64,000 bases of DNA. Origin: Pantoea allii. GTDB taxonomy: Bacteria > Pseudomonadota > Gammaproteobacteria > Enterobacterales > Enterobacteriaceae. The DNA is taken from the NCBI RefSeq assembly GCF_002307475.1, contig NZ_NTMH01000032.1, positions 1 through 64,000 on the forward strand. Direction: 5' to 3'. This document shows positions 52,088 to 62,099 of this stretch, piece by piece (position 1 is the stretch's first letter; each line of letters opens with the position of its first letter). Under the pieces are notes generated by a model. That model saw only the letters and a list, made by a program, of their open reading frames with translations, did not search any database and had not been told where the DNA came from. Made by a program: the position numbers and the translations under genes.

Positions 52088-52450
52088 TTTAGCCCCGCCG
52101 TCTGTTTCGTTGTCTGGTACAGATCATGCGGAATTTTGTGACTCAGATCAAGTATCCGGCCTTTTGTGTAAATAAAAAAATGGCAGCTTAGCTGGGGTGT
52201 TGTTGCCTGCCTGCTGGCCATCACTGGCGATTTCACCCTGAAACGTTGCCGTTTAACGCGGCTTTATCCCTGCTCGCAGGCCGATCCTCAGTGCCGAGGT
52301 TGTCTGGCGAATGACAGGTTTTAACGTTCGCTAGCCCTCTGTTCCCTGAGTGCCTGTTACTATTACGGGGCCGATTTTGAGACATATACTGTTTCAACGC
52401 GGGGCTAACCTATCGTCGCCCCTCAGGTCTCGATAACACAGGAGTATCAG
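52088..52450. other. Intergenic region with a parS-like site
   Basis: 363 bp between ortT and the YbhB-family gene. It carries an imperfect parS-like element (52225-52243, listed separately) and the promoters of both genes. No other gene was seen. Confidence 0.5.
52225..52243 (-). other. Distant imperfect parS-like site
   Basis: TGGCGATTTCACCCTGAAA resembles the inverted parS of 13961 (TGGCG ATTTCAG C CTGAAA): 18 of the 19 bases agree, with C for G at the end of the first heptamer. The last T of the element is changed as well. It lies 38 kb from the parAB cluster in non-coding DNA. Confidence 0.45.
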
Positions 52451-52987
52451 GTGAATAAACTTTCCTATCTGTTGTTAATCCTTTTATGTCCTTCGGCTTT
52501 TGCTTTGACGCTGCAATCAAAAGACTTCAGTGATAATGGTCTGTTAGACAAAAAGTTTGCGGGTGCCAATAAAAGTAACGCAGCCTGTACCGGTGATAAC
52601 GTATCGCCTGAACTTAACTGGTCTGAAATACCGGCAGGCACCAAAAGCTTTGCTTTAGTGATGACCGATCCTGTCGGCGCTAAAGGATTGGGTGTAACCC
52701 ATATGGTGGCCTATAACATTGCCGCCGATCGTACCGCTTTTGCCCAAGGTGAACTGACGCAAGGAAAGGGGTACACCGGAGGGAAAAACTCACCAGGCAC
52801 TGCGCATTATTACGGACCTTGTCCACCTGTGGGCTCAGGTATTCACCATTATAATTTCGTGCTTATCGCTACCGATCTGGCGCCGTCGGTGCTTGAAGCC
52901 GGGTTAACACAGGATCAGCTACTGAACAAACTTAAAGGCCATTCTCTTGGTGCGGCCAGCACGGTGGCCCGCTTTGGCAATGACTGA
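52451..52987 (+). CDS. YbhB/YbcL-family (PEBP) secreted protein
   Basis: A 178-residue phosphatidylethanolamine-binding-protein-fold protein with an N-terminal signal peptide (MNKLSYLLLILLCPSAFA). GTG 52451 follows AGGAG. The family motif occurs in SPELNWSEIPAGTKSFALVM (DPD-like pocket; VMTDP follows) and GTAHYYGPCPPVGSGIHHYNF (shortened here to GPCPPVGSGIHHYNF). It is related to periplasmic YbcL, whose E. coli homologue affects immune cell migration. The role here is unknown. A terminator follows. Confidence 0.85.
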   Translation: MNKLSYLLLILLCPSAFALTLQSKDFSDNGLLDKKFAGANKSNAACTGDNVSPELNWSEIPAGTKSFALVMTDPVGAKGLGVTHMVAYNIAADRTAFAQGELTQGKGYTGGKNSPGTAHYYGPCPPVGSGIHHYNFVLIATDLAPSVLEAGLTQDQLLNKLKGHSLGAASTVARFGND

Positions 52988-53010
52988 GACTGTAAGTAGC
53001 ACATAAAAAA

Positions 53011-53034
53011 ACACCCTGCGGACAGGGTGTTTTT
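53011..53034. terminator. Bidirectional terminator after the YbhB-family gene
   Basis: ACACCCTG (53011-53018), CGGA loop, CAGGGTGT (53023-53030), with an A run on the left and a T run on the right. It serves both the YbhB-family gene and proP, which converge. Confidence 0.9.
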
Positions 53035-53049
53035 ATCGAGATCGACAGC

Positions 53050-54525
53050 TTATTTCGCGTCAGCTGACGCTGGCTGACTGGGATCAGGCTTTTTATCCAG
53101 TTTACTGATCAGGCTATGGGCTTCGGCTTCACTTGCCACGGCGGGAGAAGAGCCACTTAGTGGTTTACGGGCCGTTTCCCGAACCGTCAGAATCGTCAGC
53201 AACCCAATAACGCCGGCGACCATCATGTAATAGGCGGGCATCATGGTGTTCTGCGTCGTATCAACCAGCCATGCGGTCAGTAAAGGTGTGGTACCACCAA
53301 ACAGCGAGACCGAAAGATTAAAGCCAATCGCCAGAGCACTGTAACGAATATCAGTGGTAAAGAGCGCAGGGAGCGTTGAAGGCATGGTGCCACTAAAGCA
53401 GGTATGTAATATGCCCAATATCAGCAGCCCGGCAAAAACGGCCCACATGTTATGTGTACCGATCAACATAAAGCTAGGAATCGCGAGCAGGATCAGTCCT
53501 ACCGCACCAAAACCAATCACAGGACGACGACCAATGCGATCGGTCCAGCGGCCCCACATGAGCGTCAGCGGCATCATGACAAACATCACCACCATCACCA
53601 GCAGCAGTCCGCTGAGTTCGGGTAAACCCAGTACACCAGTAAGGTAGCTGGGCATGTATGAGGTCAGCATATAGTTTGAAACGTTAAACAACAGGACCAG
53701 CCCAATACACTTCATCATTGGCACGCGGTGCTTGCTTAACATCTTGAGGAGCGTCAGACGGGGTTTACTTTGCTCCAGCTCCTCCTGTTTTTGCATGTGT
53801 TGCTTGAAGGCCGGTGTTTCTTCGAGCTTCAGACGGACATACAGGCCGAACAAACCCAGTGGTGCGGCGATAAAGAAGGGCACGCGCCAGCCCCATGACA
53901 TCATGGCTTCAGGCGAGATAACGGTCGTCATAACCGTCACCAGGCAGGCACCCAGCAGATAACCGCCTAAGGTCCCGAACTCCAGGAAGCTGCCCATGAA
54001 ACCGCGGCGTTTATCAGTTGAATATTCAGCGATAAAGGTTGCTGCACCGCCATATTCTCCTCCTGTAGAAAATCCCTGAACAAGTCTTGCAACCAGCAGA
54101 AGGATTGGCGCCATGATACCGATTGAGGCATAGGACGGGATGATGCCGATGCAGAACGTGCCTATCGACATCATTATCATGGTTATCGCCAGCACTTTCT
54201 GGCGCCCGATGCGGTCGCCCAGTGGACCGAATACCATACCGCCCAGCGGGCGCACCAAAAAGGCTGCGGCAAAAGTACCAAACGTAGCGATTAACTGGAT
54301 GGCCGTATTGGCATCGGGGAAGAAAACTTTGCCGATGATGACAGCCAGATAGCTGTAAACACCGAAGTCAAACCACTCCATGGCATTGCCTAATGCGGCT
54401 GCACCGACAGCACGTTTCAACATTCCGTTATCGATAACGGTGATGTCATCGAACGTGAGCTTTTTTGGTTTTTTATTCCAGAAATGTTTTTTAGGCCTGG
54501 GTGACGATGAACGATTAGTATCCAT
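53050..54525 (-). CDS. proP: Proline/glycine betaine transporter ProP
   Basis: This proton-coupled osmolyte importer of the MFS (metabolite:H+ symporter branch) has 491 residues and 12 predicted helices. Diagnostic stretches are ALGNAMEWFDFGVYSYLAV (about residues 43-61), RPLGGMVFGPLGDRIGRQK and FSTGGEYGGAATFIAEYS. The C-terminus of E. coli ProP has a coiled coil for osmosensing; here the tail (SEAEAHSLISKLDKKPDP) is shorter and only weakly helical. The 54526-54854 region holds its promoter and is AT-rich, without another gene. Confidence 0.9.
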   Translation of the reverse strand: MDTNRSSSPRPKKHFWNKKPKKLTFDDITVIDNGMLKRAVGAAALGNAMEWFDFGVYSYLAVIIGKVFFPDANTAIQLIATFGTFAAAFLVRPLGGMVFGPLGDRIGRQKVLAITMIMMSIGTFCIGIIPSYASIGIMAPILLLVARLVQGFSTGGEYGGAATFIAEYSTDKRRGFMGSFLEFGTLGGYLLGACLVTVMTTVISPEAMMSWGWRVPFFIAAPLGLFGLYVRLKLEETPAFKQHMQKQEELEQSKPRLTLLKMLSKHRVPMMKCIGLVLLFNVSNYMLTSYMPSYLTGVLGLPELSGLLLVMVVMFVMMPLTLMWGRWTDRIGRRPVIGFGAVGLILLAIPSFMLIGTHNMWAVFAGLLILGILHTCFSGTMPSTLPALFTTDIRYSALAIGFNLSVSLFGGTTPLLTAWLVDTTQNTMMPAYYMMVAGVIGLLTILTVRETARKPLSGSSPAVASEAEAHSLISKLDKKPDPSQPASADAK

Positions 54526-54854
54526 ATTTTCCTCATACTACTTAAATGAAGACGACCTATAGCTTTCGCAGCCAGTGAGCGAGGTTAACGGAAAAAAAGG
54601 AAGTGAAAGCTATAAGAGGCCAGTTACATTAATGATAGAGCGTTCTTAACCGCAGCGAGAAAACATAGTACATGAATGTAATTTTTTGCAAGTAATCAGC
54701 AAAAAAGACTGTTGTATAAAAGAGATAGCCATACATTATCTTTTACTTTTGTTTACATATTGATATGTTTTGGGCGGTGTAAATGCCTTTTTATGCACAT
54801 CAATGCTGTCGCAGAAGCACGTTGAGTAGCGGATAACGTCCTGGGTAGGGGTTC

Positions 54855-54888
54855 ATCGATCTGCCAGCAAAGGTGCTGGCAGATCGAT
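54855..54888. terminator. Perfect 14-bp hairpin downstream of the MFS gene
   Basis: ATCGATCTGCCAGC (54855-54868) and GCTGGCAGATCGAT (54875-54888) around a 6-base loop, six bases past the MFS stop. There is no T run on the minus-strand side, so it may stabilise mRNA ends or terminate weakly rather than act as a standard terminator. Confidence 0.6.
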
Positions 54889-54893
54889 TTGAT

Positions 54894-56096
54894 TTACGCC
54901 GGTTCTGCAGCCGGTGTTCGTCCGCTGCTCCACCACAGCAGTAACGCCACCAGGGCGATGCAACCTAATGCGCTAAAGGCAATGCTGTAGGAATAGCGCG
55001 CCACGATCAGTCCGGTCATCGCCGGGCTCATTGATGCGCCAACGCCTTGCATCAGCATCACCACGCTCTGACCGGCGTTAACGTGCCCGCTTCCACGCAG
55101 CAGCGACACAATATAACCCGGGACGGCAACGCCGAGGATGCCGGCCGCGATACCATCGAGGATTTGCACGGGGATCACAAATAACGTTTCCGGAAATTCT
55201 GCCGCAATAAGCGCACGAAGCGGCATCATTAACAGGGCGGTCATAATTAAATGGCGATAGCCAATTTTATCTACGCGTCGTGAGACATAAATCGCTACCG
55301 GGATCATGACCAGTTGGGAAATCACCACGGTCGCCGCAGCATATAAGCCGGGGTCAACCGCATGTGGTCCGGTAGAGGAGGCAACGCGCATACTCAGCAT
55401 GGGCAGCAGGGCGGCGTTGGCCAGATGAAACAGCAGTAAAGTCAGGCCGGTAATCAACAGTGCCGGTTTACGTGCCAGTATCCACAGGCTCAGACTAGGC
55501 TTGTGCGACTGATTATCTTCTAATCCACGCGCCACCTCATGATTGATATCCTGCCCCCTGATCGCCATCGTCGCGATAGCTGCAAAGACGGCCATGATCA
55601 TCATTAAAATAAATACCGCCCCCAGCCCCCATTTCCAGGCTGCAAATCCTGCCAGGACAGCCGCCAGCGTGTTTCCTGCATGGTTGTAGGCCTCATTGCG
55701 GCCCATCTGGTGGTTAAATCCCTTTTTTCCGGTCAAACCCAGCGTTATCCCTGCTACGGTTGGGCCAATAAAGGCGGCAGCAATACCTGCAACGATTTGT
55801 GAAATGATCGCTGTCCAGGACTGATCGCTGTACCAGAGCAATAAAGTGGCAACGGTAATCACGATGCATCCGACCAGTATGACAAGTCGTTTATACCGCG
55901 TCGCATCCGCCACCACGCCAGCGGGTAAGGTTGACAGAAGGCCGGCGATGCCGCCCGACGTCATCACCAGGCCTATTTCATCCGGGCTCCAGTGGCGCTC
56001 TGTCAAAAAAATGCCTAAAAAGGGCCCCAGACCGTCTCTGACGTCGGCCAGAAAAAAACTCATCAGACACAGTGCCTGAAGTGACCGTTGTGACAT
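54894..56096 (-). CDS. MFS transporter
   Basis: A 400-residue major facilitator from ATG 56096 (MSQRSLQALC); a frame start at 56141 lacks support and adds a non-homologous extension. There are 12 predicted helices. The loop 2-3 motif appears as STLPAGVVADATRYKR, and the central cytoplasmic loop is at about residues 185-210. The substrate is unknown; drug or metabolite export is possible. It is a single gene followed by a strong hairpin. Confidence 0.82.
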   Translation of the reverse strand: MSQRSLQALCLMSFFLADVRDGLGPFLGIFLTERHWSPDEIGLVMTSGGIAGLLSTLPAGVVADATRYKRLVILVGCIVITVATLLLWYSDQSWTAIISQIVAGIAAAFIGPTVAGITLGLTGKKGFNHQMGRNEAYNHAGNTLAAVLAGFAAWKWGLGAVFILMMIMAVFAAIATMAIRGQDINHEVARGLEDNQSHKPSLSLWILARKPALLITGLTLLLFHLANAALLPMLSMRVASSTGPHAVDPGLYAAATVVISQLVMIPVAIYVSRRVDKIGYRHLIMTALLMMPLRALIAAEFPETLFVIPVQILDGIAAGILGVAVPGYIVSLLRGSGHVNAGQSVVMLMQGVGASMSPAMTGLIVARYSYSIAFSALGCIALVALLLWWSSGRTPAAEPA

Positions 56097-56324
56097 GTGA
56101 TTTTCCCTGTAGCAATAGTAAGGGTTGAGTGACCAACACATTTCAATAAGTAACCTGGTGAATCATGGCAGCAAAAATACGAAGTAACATAACGTTAAAG
56201 TTACAAAATGAAAAAATTCACTTTTTATGCAATTTGATCTAACGACTTCCAGGATAAATGCTGAGCGCCTGCGGCAGGATTGTGCCTCTTGAGGATTTAC
56301 AACGTCGTTAAGATGAAAACCCGC

Positions 56325-57149
56325 TTAAGGTGTGGGGAAATCGTCAGTGCGACCCGATGATGGACTGACGCTGACCGCGGGCGGCAAAACAAGACCGCGC
56401 AGAATACGGCATTCCTTGTCCAGCAAAGACTCAACCGATGCTCTGTTGCCCTTATCCCAGCCGCGGCGGGTTGCCAGCAGGATAAAGCCTTTTTCACCCC
56501 AGAAGGTCGTTGGCACCAAGGCGATACCATATTCCGCCAGCATAGGAGGCGACAGGCGAAAGTGGCTGGCAACAGAGGCAATGGGGTAAATGCCCATGGC
56601 TGTGGGTTGCAGCACACGACGGGCGTAGTAGGTATGAGTAAGCAGCTTATCGGGCAGGGGATGCCACGCATCCTGAATATAGGGACGCTCGGCCTTCAAC
56701 TGCCTGTAAACATCTTCTCGCAGGCAGGTAAGATGAATGTGCAATTGATTCTGGCTGCGGCCCCAGGCTGAATTGATCGCCATCCCGAGCCTGTCTTCGG
56801 GCACCGGCCTGCCGTAAACCGACGTTAACTGATAACGCATCAGCCAGGCGTAGCCAAAATAGTCTGGTCGGTTACGCACCGACAGCAACGGGCTTTCAAT
56901 ACCGGACATCGGAATCGTGGGAACCAGAATGAAATGATAGGGATAGCGTGGGTTTTGAATCAGGGTGAAACCCTGCTGTTTTCCTTTTGGAATATAAACT
57001 TGCTGGCAAGGGGAGGGATGGCCGGTGTACTGATAGTTCACCATGCAAAGGTTGTCCGTCACCGCCCACAACGCATCTGAGCGAGCGCATCCCGCCAGCG
57101 TGAGCGCCATTCCAGCCAGTATCATCAGGCGACAGAGCAGCGTCAGCAT
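56325..57149 (-). CDS. cdh: CDP-diacylglycerol pyrophosphatase Cdh
   Basis: This inner-membrane/periplasmic HIT-like hydrolase releases CMP from CDP-diacylglycerol. The 274 residues include an N-terminal lipoprotein-like signal (ILAGMALTLAGCARSDALW) with Cys near residue 21. The active-site histidine triad is NQLHIHLTC (about residues 133-141), in which HxH is visible and the usual third His is replaced by Thr-Cys. The family also lacks a classical third His in places, so activity should be tested. E. coli Cdh is about 250 residues. Confidence 0.85.
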   Translation of the reverse strand: MLTLLCRLMILAGMALTLAGCARSDALWAVTDNLCMVNYQYTGHPSPCQQVYIPKGKQQGFTLIQNPRYPYHFILVPTIPMSGIESPLLSVRNRPDYFGYAWLMRYQLTSVYGRPVPEDRLGMAINSAWGRSQNQLHIHLTCLREDVYRQLKAERPYIQDAWHPLPDKLLTHTYYARRVLQPTAMGIYPIASVASHFRLSPPMLAEYGIALVPTTFWGEKGFILLATRRGWDKGNRASVESLLDKECRILRGLVLPPAVSVSPSSGRTDDFPTP

Positions 57150-57429
57150 AAACTCAACCGTTCACAGCCAGGAATAACCTGTGGGGATCGGAAAAGCGTT
57201 CACTGCCTCTGCTACCTGTACCGCTCAATCCTTCCCATGCCATATCGCGTTTGTCCTTTCGTCTGAGCGGTCTGCTATCCCGTAAGTTAGCGCCACTCGG
57301 TAATGAACACCACTGGAAACGCCAGAAAAGACTGAAAAATGATGAGATAACGTGTTTTGTCCATTTCTGAAAGGGCCGGCATAAACCCGCCTGGCAATGT
57401 GGCAACGGAGACATCGTGTCCTGACAGGA

Positions 57430-58332
57430 TCAACGAATGGTCAACTGGGTTAATGCCGTTAATAACACATCCACTTTGGGCAGGAGCTGTTTACGTCGTG
57501 GCCAAATGACACTCAGCGGCAGACCATCAGGTTGCAGTTGCGGTAATACGATTTCCAGTTCACCGCGGGCGACGGCGCTCTCCACCAGCCACGATGGCAT
57601 TTGCGCGACGCCCAACCCGGCAATGACTGCCTGAAGTTGTGCATCCACATCAGCCAGCGCCATGCGAAAAGGCACGTCGCGCCAGTAGGTATGTCCGTCT
57701 TTGCCGGTAAACAACCACGGCTTTGGCGTATTATCGGCACGTTCATACAGAATCGCCCGATGCTGCATCAGCGCCTGTTCGCTTTGCGGCCGCCCTTCGC
57801 GCGCCAGCCAGTCAGGCGAAGCACAAAACACCATTCGTTCACGTCCTATGTGACGACAACCCATTGAGGCAGGCAAATCGTCTGATCCCCCAATTCTGAC
57901 CGCAACATCAATCCCTTCATCAAACAGATCGGTGAAGCGATCCGAAAAACGCATTCTCAACTCAAGTTCAGGATGTTGCTGACAAAACGGAATCAGCAAC
58001 GGCATCACATTCAGTCGACCATAAGTATGAGGTACCGCAAGCCGCAGACGTCCAGAAGGAATAATACGTTGCGCTGCCAGTACGGCTTCCGCTTCAGCCA
58101 GCTCTTCCATAATACGTAAGCAGGTCTGGTAATAGGCGCTGCCCGCATCGGTCAGTTGCAGTTTACGGGTTGTGCGTTCAAGCAGGCGCGATCCCAGACG
58201 CGTCTCCAGCCGGCTGACGCTTTTGCTTACGGCTGAGCCGGTAACATGTAAACGCGCAGCGGCAGCGGTAAAACTTCCGCTTTCTACGCTGGCCACAAAA
58301 GGGACAATGTCCTTCAAACGTTGATCGTGCAT
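57430..58332 (-). CDS. LysR-family transcriptional regulator
   Basis: A 300-residue LysR regulator. Residues about 1-60 hold the winged helix-turn-helix (FVASVESGSFTAAAARLHVT then GSAVSKSVSRLETRLG). The effector domain spans about 90-290. It is divergent from the NAD(P)-dependent gene at 58432 with a 99-bp gap, the usual arrangement for control of that gene. It resembles the branch that responds to aromatic or carbonyl compounds. The effector is not known. Confidence 0.88.
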   Translation of the reverse strand: MHDQRLKDIVPFVASVESGSFTAAAARLHVTGSAVSKSVSRLETRLGSRLLERTTRKLQLTDAGSAYYQTCLRIMEELAEAEAVLAAQRIIPSGRLRLAVPHTYGRLNVMPLLIPFCQQHPELELRMRFSDRFTDLFDEGIDVAVRIGGSDDLPASMGCRHIGRERMVFCASPDWLAREGRPQSEQALMQHRAILYERADNTPKPWLFTGKDGHTYWRDVPFRMALADVDAQLQAVIAGLGVAQMPSWLVESAVARGELEIVLPQLQPDGLPLSVIWPRRKQLLPKVDVLLTALTQLTIR

Positions 58333-58431
58333 GATTGATGAACTCAGGTTGATAATGGTGTGAATTATTACCCGAAATGGGAATGAAATTCTCTATTACC
58401 CTTAGCATTACGTAAAACGAGGAGAATTAAC

Positions 58432-59499
58432 ATGCAAAAACAGGCTTTGATTGTCGGCATTAGTGGCGTGATCGGTCGGGCGTTAGCTGAAAGACTACAC
58501 AATGAGGGCTGGCAGGTCAGCGGACTGTCGCGCGGCCGCGGCGCAGTGCCCGAAGGCTGCAGCAGCTTAACGGCCGATCTCACCGATCCTGAAGCCGTAC
58601 GGGCGGCACTAAAAGCGATCAAACCCGATGCGGTTTTCTTCAGCGTTTGGGCACGACAGGATACGGAAAAAGAGAATATTCGTGTTAATGGCGGCATGAT
58701 TCGCAACGTTATCGAAGCACTCGGCGAACGTCTGCAGGGTGCCCATGTGGCTCTGGTGACGGGCCTTAAGCACTATCTGGGGCCATTTGAAGCTTACGGA
58801 AAAGGTGCCGTTCCGGTAACACCTTTCCGTGAAGAACAAGGCCGTCAGCCGGTAGACAATTTCTATTATGCGCAAGAAGACGAAGTCTTTGCTGGCGCAG
58901 ACAAGTATGGCTATCGCTGGAGCGTACATCGTCCACACACCATCATTGGTTATGCGCTGGGGAATGCCATGAACATGGGGCAAACCCTCGCCGTCTATGC
59001 GACGTTGTGTAAAGAGAAAGGCTGGCCGTTTATCTTCCCTGGCTCGCCTGAGCAGTGGAATGGCGTGGTTGACATGACCGACGCTGGCCTTCTGGCGGAG
59101 CAACTCGCGTGGGCCGCGACCAGCCCCGCTGCCGCTAACCAGGATTTTAATGCGGTGAATGGTGACGTTTTCCGCTGGAACTGGATGTGGCCAAAACTGG
59201 CTGAGTATTTTGGTGTAGAGGCCGCAGATTATCCGGCGAAGATGATGCCGCTTGACGGGCGCATGCAGGAGGCCGCCAGTGTATGGCAGGAACTTGCCCA
59301 GCGCGAGAACCTGCGTGAGAAAGATATTACCCGACTGGCTTCCTGGTGGCACACCGATGCCGATCTGGGCCGCCCAATGGAAGCCTTTACTGACATGAGC
59401 AAAAGTCGCAAAGCGGGCTTCACCGGCTACCGGAGCACTCTGGACGCGTTTATTCAGCTTTTCGATAAGCTGAAGCAAGAGAAAATCATTCCGTCATAA
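58432..59499 (+). CDS. SDR-family NAD(P)-dependent oxidoreductase, PRISE-like
   Basis: A 355-residue short-chain dehydrogenase-like protein of the PRISE type (progesterone 5-beta-reductase/iridoid synthase-like). The nucleotide motif is VGISGVIGRALAERL (about residues 8-22), and NFYYAQED (about residues 142-149) is the characteristic NFYYxxED with the active-site Tyr. Such enzymes reduce enones. It is divergent from the LysR gene, which probably controls it. The substrate is unknown, though plant-related iridoid or enone compounds are plausible for a plant-associated host. Confidence 0.82.
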   Translation: MQKQALIVGISGVIGRALAERLHNEGWQVSGLSRGRGAVPEGCSSLTADLTDPEAVRAALKAIKPDAVFFSVWARQDTEKENIRVNGGMIRNVIEALGERLQGAHVALVTGLKHYLGPFEAYGKGAVPVTPFREEQGRQPVDNFYYAQEDEVFAGADKYGYRWSVHRPHTIIGYALGNAMNMGQTLAVYATLCKEKGWPFIFPGSPEQWNGVVDMTDAGLLAEQLAWAATSPAAANQDFNAVNGDVFRWNWMWPKLAEYFGVEAADYPAKMMPLDGRMQEAASVWQELAQRENLREKDITRLASWWHTDADLGRPMEAFTDMSKSRKAGFTGYRSTLDAFIQLFDKLKQEKIIPS

Positions 59500-59587
59500 C
59501 GCCTTACAGAGCGCCTTATCCGGCGCTCATTTATCGTTGTGCTTATGTCTATACTGATTGTCTGACTGATGTGAGATAAGGAGCAGA

Positions 59588-60247
59588 ATGATGACGACAT
59601 GTTTTATTATTGGCGCAGCTGGCAAAGTCGGCTCTCATCTGACGAAGCAGCTCAGTGCTAAGCAACATGCGGTTTCTGCACTGCATCGCAAACCCGAGCA
59701 GGCCGAAGCACTTAAGTTAGCGGGTGCTGTTCCTGTGGCTGGCGACATTCAGCAACTGACTGTGGACCAACTGGCGCAAAAAATGGCACATCATGAAGTG
59801 GTGATTTTTAGCGCGGGCGCGGGTGGCGCGGGCGTTGAACTGACTAATGCCATTGATGGTGAGGGTCTGGCTCTCGCCGTCGACGCAGCAGAAAAAGCCC
59901 ATGTGAAGCGCTTTATGCTGGTTTCGGCCTTCCCGGATGCCGGTCGTGGTGAAAAAACCTCCGAGGGATTCGAGAACTATATGCGCGTGAAGCGACTCGC
60001 CGATGTGCGTTTAGTTGAAAGCGCGCTTGACTGGGTTATTCTTCGGCCCGGTACGTTAACCGATGTTGCGGGCACGGGCAGGGTACGTGCAGATTTAGCT
60101 ATCCCTTACGGGTCGGTCCCGCGCGAGGACGTAGCCGCCACGCTGGTGGCGCTGGTCGAAACACCGCAAATTTCACACAAAATTATCGAGCTGACCGAAG
60201 GTGATGAAAGGATAAGCGACGCAATGCATCGCCTGCAGCGCGATTAA
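59588..60247 (+). CDS. NAD(P)H-binding SDR-like protein
   Basis: A 219-residue atypical SDR with the Rossmann motif FIIGAAGKVGSHLTKQL (about residues 6-22). A Tyr-x-x-x-Lys-like motif appears as YMRVKRLAD (about residues 135-143), and VILRPGTLTDVAGTG is typical of this NAD(P)H-binding group. AAGGAG precedes two ATG codons (59588, 59591). It lies after a PRISE-like gene with an intervening hairpin (59509-59528), so it may be separately transcribed. The role is unknown. Confidence 0.8.
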   Translation: MMTTCFIIGAAGKVGSHLTKQLSAKQHAVSALHRKPEQAEALKLAGAVPVAGDIQQLTVDQLAQKMAHHEVVIFSAGAGGAGVELTNAIDGEGLALAVDAAEKAHVKRFMLVSAFPDAGRGEKTSEGFENYMRVKRLADVRLVESALDWVILRPGTLTDVAGTGRVRADLAIPYGSVPREDVAATLVALVETPQISHKIIELTEGDERISDAMHRLQRD

Positions 60248-60250
60248 AAA

Positions 60251-60278
60251 AACGGCCCCGTAACAGGGGCCGTTTTGT
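60251..60278. terminator. Bidirectional terminator between SDR and fumarase genes
   Basis: AACGGCCCC (60251-60259), 6-base loop, GGGGCCGTT (60266-60274), with an A run on the left and TTTT on the right. It lies between two convergent genes. Confidence 0.9.
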
Positions 60279-60296
60279 ATTGCTGACTGCGTAAGT

Positions 60297-61943
60297 TTAT
60301 TTCACACAGCGCGAGCAGTGTTCACGTTCAATATGCTGGAAGAAGTCATTTCCTTTGTCATCAACCAGAATGAAGGCCGGGAAATTCTCTACCTCAATTT
60401 TCCAGATGGCTTCCATTCCCAGCTCTGCATACTCCACGCACTCCAGACTCTTGATGCTCTGTTGCGCCAGAACGGCAGCGGGTCCACCAATACTGCCAAG
60501 ATAGAAACCGCCATGTTTATGACAGGCATCGGTGACCTGCTGGCTACGGTTGCCTTTTGCCAGCATGACTTTGCTGCCGCCATTGGCCTGCAGAAGATCG
60601 ACATAGGAATCCATACGGCCTGCGGTGGTCGGGCCCAGTGAACCCGATGCATAGCCTTCCGGTGTTTTTGCCGGACCAGCATAATAGACCGGGTGATCTT
60701 TAATGTACTGCGGCAGCCCTTCGCCGTTATCAATACGTTCTTTTAATTTGGCATGCGCAATGTCGCGGGCAACAATAATGGTGCCGGTCAGAGACAAACG
60801 CGTTGAAACCGGATATTCCGAAAGCTGAGCAAGGATTTCATTCATTGGACGGTTCAGGTCGATATGAACCACTTCGCCTTCACCCTGCTTGCGCAATGCT
60901 TCAGGGATAAAGCGTCCCGGATTGGTTTCCAGTTTTTCAATCCAGATACCGTCGCGGTTGATTTTTGCTTTGATATTGCGGTCGGCGGAACATGAAACAC
61001 CCATGCCAATGGGGCAGGATGCGCCGTGGCGAGGCAAGCGGACTACGCGGATGTCATGCGCAAAATATTTGCCGCCAAACTGTGCTCCCAGCCCAAGCTG
61101 CTGCGCCGCTTCCAGTAACTCCTGCTCAAGCTGAACATCACGGAACGCCTGACCATGCTCGTTACCTTCTGTTGGCAAGCCATCGTAGTAATGGGTCGAG
61201 GCCAGCTTTACGGTTTTCAGCGTACTTTCGGCAGAGGTTCCACCTATCACAAAGGCGATATGGTAAGGAGGACAAGCCGCCGTACCCAGCGTGCGCATTT
61301 TATCAACCAGATAATTTTTCAACTTGCCCGGGCTGAGCAGCGCTTTGGTTTCCTGATACAAATACGTTTTGTTCGCGGAACCGCCGCCTTTGGCAATACA
61401 AAGGAATTTGTATTCATCACCGTCCACGCTGTACAGGTCAATCTGCGCCGGAAGGTTGGTGCCGGTATTCACTTCTTTGTACATATCCAGCGCGGCGTTT
61501 TGCGAGTAACGCAGGTTATCTTCGATATAGGTATTGTAGATACCTTGTGACAGCGCCGCCTCATCACCCCCGCCGGTCCAGACTCGCTGGCCTTTTTTCC
61601 CCATAATGATGGCCGTGCCCGTGTCCTGACAGGTGGGCAATACACCTTTAGCCGCAATCTCTGAATTGCGTAAAAACTGCAGCGCAACGTACTTATCGTT
61701 ATCGCTGGCTTCAGGATCGGCCAGAATTGACGCCACCTGCTGCTGGTGGGCGGGGCGCAACATAAAAGAGGCATCATGAAATGCCTGTTGTGCCAACAGG
61801 GTCAATGCCTGTGGATCCACTTTTAAGATGGACTGGCCGTCAAACTCAGCAACGGAAACATAATCAGGGCTGAGCAGATAGTATTCGGTGTCCTCGTGGG
61901 TAAGAGGAAAGGGGTTCTGATAAAAAAAAGGTTTGTTCGACAT
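60297..61943 (-). CDS. Class I fumarate hydratase (FumA/FumB type)
   Basis: An oxygen-sensitive [4Fe-4S] fumarase of 548 residues, as in E. coli FumA/FumB. The iron-sulfur Cys lie in CQDTGT (about residue 105), [13 protein letters not shown] (about residues 318-330) and a later Cys in [12 protein letters not shown] context; the [17 protein letters not shown] region carries another conserved stretch. It interconverts fumarate and malate. The adjoining DASS carrier and FNR site point to anaerobic use, as for fumB-dcuB in E. coli, so a FumB role is inferred. Confidence 0.92.
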   Translation of the reverse strand: MSNKPFFYQNPFPLTHEDTEYYLLSPDYVSVAEFDGQSILKVDPQALTLLAQQAFHDASFMLRPAHQQQVASILADPEASDNDKYVALQFLRNSEIAAKGVLPTCQDTGTAIIMGKKGQRVWTGGGDEAALSQGIYNTYIEDNLRYSQNAALDMYKEVNTGTNLPAQIDLYSVDGDEYKFLCIAKGGGSANKTYLYQETKALLSPGKLKNYLVDKMRTLGTAACPPYHIAFVIGGTSAESTLKTVKLASTHYYDGLPTEGNEHGQAFRDVQLEQELLEAAQQLGLGAQFGGKYFAHDIRVVRLPRHGASCPIGMGVSCSADRNIKAKINRDGIWIEKLETNPGRFIPEALRKQGEGEVVHIDLNRPMNEILAQLSEYPVSTRLSLTGTIIVARDIAHAKLKERIDNGEGLPQYIKDHPVYYAGPAKTPEGYASGSLGPTTAGRMDSYVDLLQANGGSKVMLAKGNRSQQVTDACHKHGGFYLGSIGGPAAVLAQQSIKSLECVEYAELGMEAIWKIEVENFPAFILVDDKGNDFFQHIEREHCSRCVK

Positions 61944-62025
61944 AGTATCTCACTTAATGACGTGCTGGCTCCATTAAGGCAGGCTGACAGGAGCAACATC
62001 AAAGGCGAATGAGTTGTTTATTATG

Positions 62026-62054
62026 CTTGCCAGCCTTTAACACAGGCTGGCAAG
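62026..62054. terminator. Intergenic hairpin between DASS and fumarase genes
   Basis: CTTGCCAGCCT (62026-62036), 7-base loop, AGGCTGGCAAG (62044-62054): an 11-bp perfect stem in the 156 bp between the two minus-strand genes. There is no T run on the minus-strand side, so it may be an attenuator or mRNA-stabilising structure that sets their relative expression. Confidence 0.6.
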
Positions 62055-62099
62055 TGTTGGCATGTTATCTTATGACGCGTCGAATTGCATTTGGCACCA

